This document shows, one piece after another, positions 36,808 to 47,932 of a stretch of DNA of 64,000 nucleotides. A model generated the notes under the pieces. It saw nothing but the letters and a program-made list of their open reading frames with translations. It ran no database searches and was not told the DNA's origin. Within the stretch, counting starts at the first letter, position 1, and each line of letters begins with the position of its first letter. Source of the DNA: Tethya wilhelma (Eukaryota; Porifera; Demospongiae; Tethyida; Tethyidae); assembly GCA_964030475.1 (NCBI GenBank), contig CAXIPT010000004.1, forward strand, positions 1,129,951 through 1,193,950. The letters run 5' to 3'. Made by a program: the position numbers and the translations under genes.

Positions 36808-39800
36808 TTTGCTCAAATTGTTTAAATTTTCATTCTCCGTGTAATTTGCTCGATGTTAATTAATCACCTTGGTATGTGTGTCAATTTGTTCAGACACACG
36901 TTCGATTATGATATAATATCACAACCCACACACCCACTCGTGACTCGCCTCAAAAGCCTAGCTGTTACGTTGGTTGCATGTAATGATCTAATATTACGCT
37001 CAGATTTCCTGGAAACTGCTCCATGTACATCTACTTGCATTGTCAGCACTAGGTCTCTTGTTTGTGACTTGGTGATTAGTGATGCATGCATGATATAGGT
37101 ACCATCATTATGTAAGGGTTCAAGTACATGTGTTGGGTTTTGCCATGTTAGTTATTAGACTGTAATATGAGTCTGGGAAAAGGTTATGGATGTAATTTGT
37201 TAGGCTATGAGGTCATTGGTTACTATACTCTTATCTCATTATGCTGAAAAATCTATAGCGTTTGTAGATAAGTCTACATACATGTGTTGTTGGCTTTATT
37301 TTGGTTTGTATTAAACTAGGCACCCGAAACTGAAGATTAAATTTGGACTGTAATCAGGGATTTTCTTCAAATGAATTGTTTTGACTATAGTCAGTCCTTA
37401 GCATATTAATTTATTGACCCTTTACCAACATGTTTCACTCTTGGCAGACACCTAATAATAAATTATTGTATATACTGCATTATGCAGCTTCTGATTCACA
37501 GTCCCATACTGGAGGAACTCAACTCAGCCACGCCATGTCTTCTGCTGAACAGGAAGTACTGCACTACTTGGCCCCTCAGTTGATGCAGGTACGATAATAG
37601 TCAGGAACTTTTGTGCGTTGATGCTTCACAATGCCATTGCATGAGCCCCTGCTTTAATTGTGCTTACCTAATAATGAATTTATGTTCCATCTTAGTCTAT
37701 TGAGCTAGGCCCTTTTTCTATCCTCTGAATCTACTCTGGATCTGTTGTATATCAGGGGTTGAAAAAGGGTCTACTTGATAGACTAGTTCCATCATCACTA
37801 AAGTTCGTATAAATGAACATACATACCACATGCAATTATTTAGAATTATTACTTTATCACAAATGCATGACATTACTGAAGGTATTGCTGCATGTGTAGA
37901 TGCATTTTCATCTTTTGCATGCACACACACACAGTACATGAGTGCACCTGAGCTTCTACCTCTATTGAAGCAATACAACCTCCTAGATCAAGATGATGTT
38001 GACTTCATCCAAAGTCCACACCACTCTGAGAAAGATCGTAGACAGAGAATTCTCTCGTCGGCTCCATTTAGTAGCCCGGGGGCTTTTGACCGGTTTGTAG
38101 AATGTCTTGGACGAGAGACAAGTCACTCTGGCCACGCCTACCTGGCGAGAAGGATGGGAGAGGCTCTGGAACGAAAGAAACAGAATCCTTTTAGTAAGTG
38201 TTTGTGGTGAGTGGCTTACTCGGTTATGCTAGAGAGTATTCTTTAATGATATTCATTGATTTGAAACCCACAAGCATTTCGAAAGACCTTCTCTGATATA
38301 AAAGGAGGCTGTACTGACACACAGTGTAATGTATCAGGATAGTAGTGGAAAATGTTAAAGTTCACTTTTTTTGGAAGGCTCTAAGACAGAGTCTGCAAAA
38401 ACCTGCCCTAGCTGCATAATGCAAGAACCTATCTTTTTTTTTTTTTCACTATAGTATAAGTATGCATGGGGGTTATATTATGGAATTTTTTCCTCCAAAT
38501 GTCCTGTTGTCTAGTGCTTCCTTTTTTCAGGTTTTTTTTTTTTGGCAAGGATCATTGTGTGTTTTTGTCACAAATACACTCACTCACTAACAGAGAGGCT
38601 CTCCTCCCTTCGTTCCAACAATCGTAGACCTTCCCCCAGTGGACCACACCCCTCAGACCAATCCAACACCACACCCACCAACACTGCCGATCAATATCGC
38701 AAAAAATCACCACAATTCTCTCATCAGACAACGTCATCCTCAAGCAACTCTTCCACTGCAAATTCCTTCCAAAGCTCGCTTGCAACAAATGCCTCTCGCT
38801 ACCAACACGTGAGCTATACCAGAGAGCCGATGCCAGCCACTTCGAGTGCTACCACCTCCAGCCGACCGCCAAACTACGAAACCCTCTCTTACTCTAACAG
38901 ACAACAATCCTCGCCTTCTTCGCCCCACCCACAGAGTGAGGGTGCCGATTCCGTTTCACCTCCTCCTCCTTCTGATATACCTGGTGCCATTACAAACCGG
39001 TTCTTTTGGAACGAGTCGCTTCTGACGTGGGAATCTCAACCTGGAGATTATTCTTCCTTTCCCCGCCAGGTGATGCACCAAAATCGAGGCTCCAAAGCTT
39101 ACTCCTCGGCCCGCTACTCTACACCTTCTACGGACGGTGGACAAGGTGAACATCGAAGGAAGAAAGTTTCGAGAAATGCCTCCTTTACTTCCCCGACGCA
39201 TCACTCAACTGGTGTGAATAATCTCGTGTCTCCCTTAGCGAGGCATCCTTCAACGGTTCACGAAGAAGATTTGGTCTCGGAAATGGCCGACTCTGCCTAC
39301 TATTCAACCATAACTGCTCACTCGGGAAACAACTATTCAAGAAAATTCTCATTTCAAGATAGTACTCAGTCGGGAACGGGCGGTAAAGTAACGGATCATG
39401 GGCAATTGGGAAGGAAATCTGCCTCCGGTGGACAGATCCCGACCACGTACGGTTTTGAAGTTGGCACTAGTATGATGAATAGTGGTGGTGGTTCAGTGTC
39501 TAGAGGGAAAGAGGGTCAGGTTTATTTCTATGGACAGCAGTCAACGCCTCAGCAATTTGTAAGTTATTGCACAATAAATTATGCTAATTTTTATTCTGGG
39601 AATAACTGATTTGTTGAAATTTGTGCAAATTGATCTGATAGACATTGTTCTTCAAATTTGCTTTTGCGTTACCAAATTTTGTGCTAAAATTCTGTTAGAA
39701 TCACTCCATGGTTCATGGTTGTAAGAGTGCCACAATAGTATTGCTTTATGCACATATACATGGTCAATTAACATACACACACATTAAGCCTTCGGCCTCC

Positions 39801-42046
39801 CTCACTGATGACTACATCTCTCATCCAACAACACAGCAGTCCCGTCTCTCCTACACTTCGGCTTGCACCGAAAATCCCCGCCTCTCCTCCTCCAGTGGCT
39901 CTGCCCGCCCAACTCTCTCACACGGGCAGCATGGTGCCAACTCTTTCTCCGATTTCGGGTCGAATTTCAACCCCTTACCGTCGATCGATAGCTCTACTTC
40001 TGCTTCCGAATCCTTATCTTCTCAGCAGAGTTCTAAATTGAGCTCACCATCGAGGAATCTCTCTTGGATCAAAGTGCATCGTCGTTCTCGTAGCTGCGAT
40101 GCTTCAAAGTCGCTTGAGCGTGACCAGTTGACACTTTCGATGGAAAAAAGCCGACATCATTCATTGAAACGAAAATCTATGTCTCCTTCCGAAGAGCACC
40201 AGGGGAACTACTCCATGTCACAGCCTGTCACTTCAAGCTCTAGAAAATCATCGTCAACATCTTCTTACGTCAATGTAAGGCTGAAGGGTAGCCAGAGTGG
40301 ACATGAGTTGAACAGTGAAACTATGGTAAGGATTGCTACTAATGGTGTAGATCTAAAGTCCATTTGGTTTGAGAATTAATGCTGCCAGAAGTGAATTAAT
40401 GAGATACTTTCCTTATGGAACATAATAGGTAACTTTTGACTGGTAAGGCATAGGAAGCTGAAAAGCAGTAAAAAATATGCATGGGAGAATTAGTGTTTTT
40501 CAGTGATGCTTGAAGTTTTGAAAGTTCAATTTTTTCTAGAGGTATTCTCAAACCAGATGGACTTGAGAGGGAGTTTAGGAGGCTTTTCTCTATGCTCCTA
40601 GGTTAGGACATTTTTCTTCATACAACTATACATTTTCCAGTCAGTACCAGCTAACTGGAGTGGTCTCTGCATATAATTTATGTTATGTAGATCTAACACG
40701 TCGTGATGGATAATAATGAGTAATGAATGTGAAGCTTTCAAAGATTTTGAATATGTATTATTCCTGTTACTAAACAACTATTACATGGTGTACATCTTTG
40801 TGTGCAGAGTTTTACGAGAAGGCGTCTTCAATGGTTGCAAGAGAAAGTCAACTTTACAGATTTTTACGAGGTGGGTCTGCCTGCTAGTAATAATTGAAAT
40901 ACCTTAGCTGCTATGAATACCATTATAAACACCCACAAGTATTTTGCACAAACCAGGCTGATATATAAGGCGCCCACTTCTAGTTGTTGTGTTCATGGAT
41001 AGAATGGAGCCAGTATCGAATTTCTTCGATTGGTTAAAATTTTTTTGGAAGGCCATTAAGGTCTGTAATGATGCATGCATGTAATTACTATGATTTGACT
41101 GAAAGTAAAACTTGTGTTATAAGCTGCTGCATGATCATCAATATTAAAAGTAATACAAGTGTAATTTGTGAGGAATATTCATTCGTTTATCAATGTTATT
41201 TGAAAGCCACAAGTATTTTGTAGCATCTGTGCTGCTATAAAGAGCCGAAAGAGCCATCTCCATTGTGGTCTCTTGTCTCAAATTTGTCAAATACCCTTTC
41301 AAGGGGTGATAAGAGTTTTAAGTTTTTTTTTGGTAGGCCTTAATGGTCTGCTGCAATAATTGAGTAACACAAGAAATAGCTAGCTAATGCTCACTTGTAT
41401 ACTGTCTACTGTTTTAACATCTTTTAGTAGTTAGCTGCTATAATGATTAGGTTAGACCCATGACTACATGCTCAGTGATTCACCAATTTTGAATAATTGT
41501 ACAATGCTTTTGAGGTTTATGGAGATGAGTCTATTCATCTGTTGCCTGGAAACTCTATGAATACCATCAATAACCCACAAGTATTTCGAACAAGCCAAGC
41601 TGATATAAATATGCCCATTATGGTCACGTTTACTTGTGTTTGTTCTAGATAGTGTCAATATACACTAACTTTTTTTGGAAGGCCTCAAATTTGTAGGTCT
41701 GCTTTAGAAATTTTGATATTGTGAATCATAATAACTTTCTTTTATGTCTTAGAGCCATGTACTAGAAAAGATATTTATATTATTGTTACTTTAATCCTCA
41801 ATATTCTTATACACTCAGGATGTTTTCTTTGACTCACCAACTCACTATGATCAAGACAGAGACATCCTTTACAGTGGAACTCTTTATGAGGTTGGTTAAT
41901 CAATAGGGGCTTGTAGGGTGATCATGGCTGCCAAGATTCATAATTTACTAGCTTTTAGAATTGATAACCCTTACCTATTGTAACAGGTTCACTTTGGTAC
42001 AATGTTGTGAACATATTATAATTATACTGAATCTTATTACTATCTC

Positions 42047-42086
<40 letters not shown>

Positions 42087-43669
42087 TACACACATATTGA
42101 CATAGCGTGGTAAACCAAGGTTCATGGTCCTACTCACTGACATGCTCCTCATCTTGAAACCAAAAAAGAAAACAAACATCGTACAATCCAAGATTGCGGG
42201 ACGAATGGGAATCCAACTGGACTGGTTTTCAGATCAGGAGTGCAAAACAAGAAAGGTATGTATAATTATATCAAAATCATTATAGTAAATGGATGAATGC
42301 TCGCTTTTTTCTGAGTGTTCTATATAGTTCTAGCAACAAAGCCAATTTTTGCCATCTCTGATACACTGAGTCATGGATTGTTTTTTTCATGCTCAACTTT
42401 TTTCACAGCCTTTGATGCTTCACTTGCTGTCAGTTCAGAGGCAAGGGAAGAAAAGTAAGCTATAACTTGTGTTCAAATTTATAAGTTTCAAGGTTTACTT
42501 CAAGCCGATTATGTTTCCTCTGGTTGCAGGTGGAGAGTCTTTCTACATCCATTACAACAGAGACTCCTCTATGGTTGAGATATGTCTACAATCTGTTTCT
42601 AAGGCAGCAAAGTAAGCTAATCAATGCAATGTTGGTCATTATGCATGTAAAGGATCGATGCAATCTTTGTTGTCTTATACTTCTGTCAAAAAAGTTGGCA
42701 AAATGCTTCATTGTATTTAACTTTGATGACCATTACCAAGTACATGTATAGTCTAGTCTGAGTATTTATTAATGATGATACTTACCAAATGACTACTGTA
42801 CCTTGCATTGATGCTGCTTGTGTATTATTTCACTAAATAGGGAGATATGGGTGGATGCTTTGGAAGAGGCTATTCGAAGTTGTACAAAAGCTCACGCTGA
42901 AAGTCTCATCAGTGTTGGCGAACAAAGTCAGTCAATTCTGTACTTCTAATATTCATACACACACATAATTGCACGCAAATAGCCTAGCAATACAGATCGT
43001 GGCTTATTTATGAATGCATTCAAATTATGACCATAAAAATAAAGCAGTATCAGCTTTTAAAGTTTGTATGAAGGACTTTCAGTTACTTGCTAATCTATAA
43101 TGATGGATTTTATACAAAAGTCACTTTTATTATCCCTTGATTCTGTTCCTTACACAGTGAGGAGGAGGTCCAATTCTTCCCCTCTCACTAGACTCACCCT
43201 CACCGTTGTGGAGGCCAACAACCTGGCGCTACTCACAGACACAAAGACAAAGAACCACTTCTGCATCATGGAGCTGGGGGGACACAGATGTAGGACCCCT
43301 TGCATACGAGCCAAGTGCTGGCCAACTTGGAACTTCAAGGTTTGCTACTTGCATTCTCGTCAGTGCATATATCACTGATATTGCACTGTGACACAAAATG
43401 AATACTATAACACACTTGTTTATGAATAACATGTAGTCTCCTTATGTTTGAGGGATACTATCTGTTGCTATACCTAATATTATTTTATCTTCTATAATAT
43501 TGTAAGCTTAGCCTCATAATAGTGTAAGGTCAAAGGAGAGAGCCGTATACAGGCTTTTGTAAGCTTAAGCCTATTGTTCAGAATGAAGAAGTGAGGTGAT
43601 TTAGCTCAGAGCTATCATGCACTCAGAACAAGAGCAGTATCATCATCATCACACTAGTTTCATCATCCC

Positions 43670-43710
<41 letters not shown>

Positions 43711-44000
43711 CTAGCTTACTGGTTCAAAGTTTACTTCTTTATGTCCTTACTTGTAGTGTGATTTCACTGATTTCCAACTAAGCGATGCTCTACATATCAC
43801 GTTTCTAACAGAGAGAACAGTCTGTCCTGATGGTGGGTCACTTATTTATTGTGTAATTTATTATTGTGCACGTATATACTGATCCAGTTAACTTCCATAC
43901 ACATGCACATGCATGATGCAACACCTACACACGTACACACACACACACACATACACACACACATACACACACACACACACACACACANNNNNNNNNNNNN

Positions 44001-44070
<70 letters not shown>

Positions 44071-44259
44071 AGTTGTCTCTAAAATGAACTTTTATTTCCT
44101 TTTTTAATAGATTTCTTGGGTTTTGTGACAGTCAATCTGATGTCGCTGGTTAGAAAACAGCCTGGTAGTACAAACAAGCTACTCTTCAGGAACCAAAGCT
44201 TCACTCTCCAACAAGGGAAGGGAACACTAACTCTTCATTTGGAACTTAGTCTTACATAA
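30046..44259 (+). CDS. CARD - Ser-rich linker - PH - C2 protein, 16 exons, 1180 aa
   Basis: Exons: 30046-30438, 30830-31135, 32357-32432, 37488-37588, 37935-38193, 38594-39558, 39789-40325, 40808-40870, 41819-41890, 42106-42255, 42409-42454, 42530-42611, 42841-42926, 43158-43339, 43757-43832, 44111-44259. All are GT..AG, phases agree, and the sum is 3543 nt (1180 codons plus stop). A CARD lies at about 276-365 (SSAEQEVLHYLAPQLMQ, LLKQYNLLDQDDVDFIQS, PGAFDRFVECLG). Residues 380-880 are Ser/Thr-rich with PPNYETLSYS. A PH domain lies at about 905-1038 (ILYSGTLYE, RGKPRFMVLLTDMLLILK, EIWVDALEEAI). A C2 domain lies at about 1055-1178 (RLTLTVVEANNLALLTDTK, ALHITFLTERTVCPDDFLGF). There is no RhoGEF, kinase or NACHT domain. 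The likely role is a death-fold adaptor recruited to membrane lipids (inference). The start ATG has GAG before it and G after it. Several introns carry (CA)n/(TG)n beside splice sites. Confidence 0.85.
31147..31190. repeat. (TG)n beside the donor of CARD-gene intron 2
   Basis: The donor GTGAGTGAA runs straight into the TG tract, followed by a CG-alternating (GCGCACGC) segment. Confidence 0.9.
33414..33459. repeat. (TG)n microsatellite, intron 3
   Basis: Uninterrupted TG units inside the 5-kb third intron of the CARD gene. Confidence 0.9.
34739..35055. repeat. Two (TG)n tracts, intron 3
   Basis: 34739-34776 and 34968-35053 are TG runs, the second with GC interruptions. Confidence 0.9.
36750..36804. 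repeat. (AG)n microsatellite, intron 3
   Basis: About 27 AG units. Confidence 0.95.
38262..38398 (+). repeat. Dispersed intronic repeat, copy 1
   Basis: It has ACCCACAAG(C/T)ATTTCGAA, CTGATATAAA, then TTTTTTTGGAAGGC and GTCTGC. It is the oldest-looking of four copies in this gene's introns. Confidence 0.65.
40355..40564. mobile_element. 210-bp MITE in CARD-gene intron 7
   Basis: AAGTCCATTTGGTTTGAGAA at the left is matched by its inverse (one mismatch) at 40545-40564. A related copy without a clear right end lies at 55893-56116. Confidence 0.75.
40916..41703 (+). repeat. Three tandem copies of the dispersed intronic repeat
   Basis: Copies at about 40916-41062, 41205-41352 and 41557-41703 share CACAAGTATTT, GCTGATATAAA and TTTTTTTGGAAGGCC(A/T)TAA, each ending near GGTCTGC. 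They fill intron 8. Confidence 0.75.
42051..42094. repeat. (CA)n just before the exon 10 acceptor
   Basis: The CA/CATA tract ends 11 bases before the acceptor ATTGACATAG. Confidence 0.85.
43672..44068. repeat. (TG)n and (CA)n tracts of introns 14 and 15
   Basis: 43672-43707 is (TG)n. 43937-44068 is (CA)n with a 13-N gap at 43988-44000. Confidence 0.9.
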
Positions 44260-44359
44260 AGTTTTTAAATTGTCTGTATACATATAATTTCATTTATTTT
44301 TAAACCAAAGACAATAATCATTATTTTTACCTTTATAGCTTTTATACATAATAATATAG

Positions 44360-44665
44360 AATTGTTCTTGCTCATTAATTGTACTAATTACCCCCAATCC
44401 CCATCCCCCCCACGTCATTGTTGTGGTTGACCTTTAAATAGAGTTTAAGTTCACCGCAGCTAGGGCTTATAAAGTTTTTTTCTAGTCATTCTCGGTATTA
44501 GATGGCTGATAAACCCAACACAAGTAAATCTGGCGTTGGACAGTCGAAAAGATCTCCTACTAGTAAACGGTACAGAATTGGAAAGCACTAGTACTTATAT
44601 AAAAAGTTAATTTCGAGCTCAAGTCTCTTGCATGGAATAGCTTATAACAATGTTGTACAGTACAT
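44360..44665 (+). repeat. Duplicated 5'-exon-like segment, copy 1
   Basis: It matches 63650-63935 through upstream, coding and downstream parts. An ATG at 44502 opens MADKPNTSKSGVGQSKRS, then SKRYRIGKH, with a stop after 29 codons (44591). Only four codons differ from the other copy over the same stretch. A CACGTCATTGTTGTGGT box lies upstream in both. It could be a promoter plus first exon duplicated together. No downstream exon is recognised. Confidence 0.6.
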
Positions 44666-46962
44666 GCTCACATGGCAAAAATCTCAATCACATGCAGTGT
44701 TGTTACCAGATAAAATTGCAATGAAATCCCTCAAGCAGAGCAAAAAAATCCCTTTTTTGGTAAATTTTTCCCTAAAAATAGAAAACACCTTGAAACACCC
44801 ACTAAACTAACTAAATCATTGTTGTAGTACTTTTTACATTGAATTGTAGCCTTTTTTTTGCATCATATATATACAAATCCCTATAGATTCATGGTTTCTA
44901 AAAAAATCTTTCCCTGATCCCTAGAACACTATGAGTAGTCCCTAAATCTAGGAACAAATCCCTGAATCTGGGAACACTGATCACATGGCATAATGCCTCC
45001 GCCCATGGCATACCCCATCCCCCACCACCGACCATGACTGGCAACAGCTGGGCAAGCACATCCGTTAAAGGCNTTATGATTGTTACATTGTAAAGAGGAC
45101 AATTACTTTTTTTCATTTTACAGTCTCATAAGATTATAATGATTGTAATAATTTATTACATTGTTTTGGGCATGCACTCACACTAGTAAGTTTTGTTTGC
45201 CTAGCTACTATCTTCAAAGCAATGTATTATTTGCATGCTTACATATACACTTGATTCACCTAGAAACAGACTAAGTATAGTTCACATTGCTATGGACTAG
45301 AAGTCTCAGTCCTGGGTTCAATATTGTATTTCTGCATTGACATCCTAAGAAATCTGTATATCCCAAGGCTCATGTTATTTATCGTCACACTATTTTCATT
45401 AAATATGTCTGCCTTCCTGCTTAAAGTTTGTGTTCCCTGATTACTGCTCTGGCTACCTGAGAAGAAGAGGATAGCTAGCGTCCACTCTCATTATGGACAT
45501 ACTAAATCTTGTTGGCTGTGCACATGTGACATTTGGTTCATATTATATTGAATTGATGGACAAGATCGATGTGTGAAGTTAGTTTGGATCTAGATATACT
45601 GGTTTTATAGGCCATAAAAATTAATAAGCAAAATTACAATCAAATTAGAACTGATTTGTATAATTCACTTATTATATCACGCACCAAAAATGTATGAAAA
45701 TTACAAGCCTTAGCTGCTAACAACTATATACTTACTTATGATTCAAGAAATGCCCCGCATAATCCGCAGCTGTGTGAGGCAATTTTTCAACACTCAGTGT
45801 ACGACTATTTACTGAGTGCATTAGCGTGAGGCAGTGTAATCGTGCAGGGCCAAAAATTGTGGCAGTATATATATAGCCAGCTAATTGTGTTTCCTAACAC
45901 CGAATGAAAATGGGGCCAATTTAGCAAAAAAAATTTCCAGTTATGGATTTGAATTTGATGACCTTTACCAATCGATGTCACTGAACACGTACTGAACACC
46001 AGAAGAGGTGAGAGTTACTATCTTGCTGGCTGTGTACCAATCTGACTCTAGCAAAATGATTATGATTACCTGCACAATAAGCAATCAGATGGCAGTGATT
46101 ATAGATAATAATATTATAGCTTAGCATGCATGCACATGCATGCCTATATCTGGCGAGGCAATTTCCCTGCACTCAGCTAGTGTACTTCTAGTATTAGTAA
46201 TAGTATTGATACAAAACTTAAAAATGAAAGTCAATAATATTAGGATTATATCATTCCACAACGTCATACTAGTTAAATGGTGAAAAAAAATATGCATACA
46301 TTAAAGATACAAATAGAACTAAGCACAAATTAATTTGCATTAGTGTCTCTTATACTAGATATCGATTATAGCAGAGACTAATCTTCACTTTTATTTTCTT
46401 TTTAATTTCAGTTCCATAGAGTTAAGATTTTGACCCAATGGTCGTATAAGTTGTTGTTTTTAATCTTTCTTTTCAAGTGTTAAACATTTTGTGTGTGCAT
46501 GTGCTTTTTTGTGTGTATATGTGTGTACATGTGTGAGGATACTTAACCAAAAAAATGCGAGAAAAACAGACACAGCATAAATCACAGAGGAACATATACA
46601 GACGTATAAGCAACTTACAAGTATATATAAAATATGCAGCTTAAGATCTATACAATATTCTTAAAACAAGCAGTAAATTGACATACACAGAAAGGCCTAT
46701 AACCATTGTTACAATAAACAAAAAGAAAATGATTTCGTTGTAGACAATATTATTGGAAATAGACAAACACACAGATTAATAGACTCAAAGAGATCAAGGC
46801 TGTTACATGTACTATACATAGAGAAGAATAATTACACATGACAGGAATATTGATACAATATAGGAGTCAATAGTAGGTNCCTGTCATAGAAAATGCATTT
46901 TTACTAGCTGGTCTCTCTTCAGCACCATTGGATTAGCTATGAATATTTTGTTCACTCACCAG
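44666..46962. other. 2.3-kb AT-rich stretch without a gene
   Basis: No coding signal is seen. Single Ns occur near 45073 and 46879. Confidence 0.5.
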
Positions 46963-47130
46963 GTGAAACAGGTTGAAGAGAGTGTTGCTCATCGTGTGAG
47001 TGGACTGGAGGCAGAGTTGGATGAGGCCAAGAGAGATGCTCAGAGCATGGCTAGGGAGATAGAGGCACTCAAGAGAGAGAACAACTCTGGGAGAGACACA
47101 CTTAAAGAACAGATGGAGAGAAACAACCAG
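46963..47130 (+). CDS. Lone coiled-coil exon
   Basis: A 56-codon phase-0 exon lies between CACTCACCAG and a GTTTGA donor. It reads VKQVEESVAHRVSGLEAELD and EIEALKRENNSGRDTLKEQM, a clear heptad coiled coil. No neighbouring exon in the same strand could be placed within several kb, so it is either an internal exon of a gene with large introns or a stranded duplicate. Confidence 0.55.
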
Positions 47131-47201
47131 GTTTGATTTGAGTGGTTATATCTTTGCTGCTAAATTTTTTGTCTTTTTAGGACGTATGGTGATTAGGAAT
47201 A

Positions 47202-47554
47202 CAGTAGAACCTCGATTATCCGAACATCTCGGGGCACAGCCTAACTTCAAGCATTCGGAAAACCGAATTTGTTCGGATAACTGAAGCGATAAAATTACGC
47301 TTGTTTTTACCGCTCTAACAGTAGCCACGATAGTTTTACTAGCTCTTTAGCATCTCAGAACACTAGTAGATTGTATTTTTCTTCGATCAAACTTGAATAA
47401 TAGCAACCGCGTGCACGATTACGTAAACCTCAAGCTCAAAAAGAGGGCGGAGTCCGTTCAGATTTGTTCTAATTAACCGAAATTTGGTCTTCCAGCTCTG
47501 TTCGGATAATCGAGAGTTCGGATAAGCGAGGTTCGGATAATCGAGGTTCTACTG
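47202..47554. mobile_element. 353-bp pogo/Tigger-type MITE
   Basis: CAGTAGAACCTCGATTATCC starts it, the exact inverse ends it, and TA flanks both sides (47200-47201, 47555-47556). The interior is non-coding with further TTCGGATAA boxes. Confidence 0.92.
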
Positions 47555-47852
47555 TAATGAATCATTTATTTAGTGTTTTTTTAGTCTAAGAATATGATGA
47601 GCATGTTGGCCCACAATTAAAAACATTGTAGAAATGGGAGTGGTTTTGAGTATCATTGAGCACCCTGTTTATAAGTTGAATTGTAAGGATGGAATCACTA
47701 GTAGTGATATATGTCGATGGTTATATTGTTTAATATTGTAATATTGATTGAATTGACTTTTTACAAAGATCTTAACGTGATAGTATAGTTAACTGTTTAA
47801 CTCTAACTTATTTAAACTTGAACTGGCGAAAATTCTTTTGAAAAATATACAG

Positions 47853-47932
47853 TTTGCAGGGATTGAACCAGGTATCAGTAGGTCTTAAGCACTATTACTT
47901 ACCCATTAAGCCATTAGGTCAAACAGGCTCCA
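47853..47932 (-). repeat. tRNA-like sequence, probably SINE head
   Basis: The minus strand reads GACCTAATGGCTTAATGGG (A-box-like) and CCTGGTTCAATCCCTGC (B-box-like), about the size of a tRNA. The anticodon arm does not pair well. Downstream text (AATGCTTTGATGTTTTTCT) recurs at about 57665, so a SINE is more likely than a tRNA gene. Confidence 0.45.

Larger units (their letters stand above)
32433..37487. other. CARD-gene intron 3, 5 kb, no other gene
   Basis: The intron holds a foldback near 32488-32567 (GGCTCCCTCTCT and its inverse), TG tracts, and (AG)n at 36750-36804. No nested gene is seen. Confidence 0.6.

Noticed and set aside
38594..40325. Axin- or RhoGEF-type protein for the Ser-rich exons
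   Set aside because: No RGS, DIX or DH domain is present in any exon; only CARD, PH and C2 could be supported.
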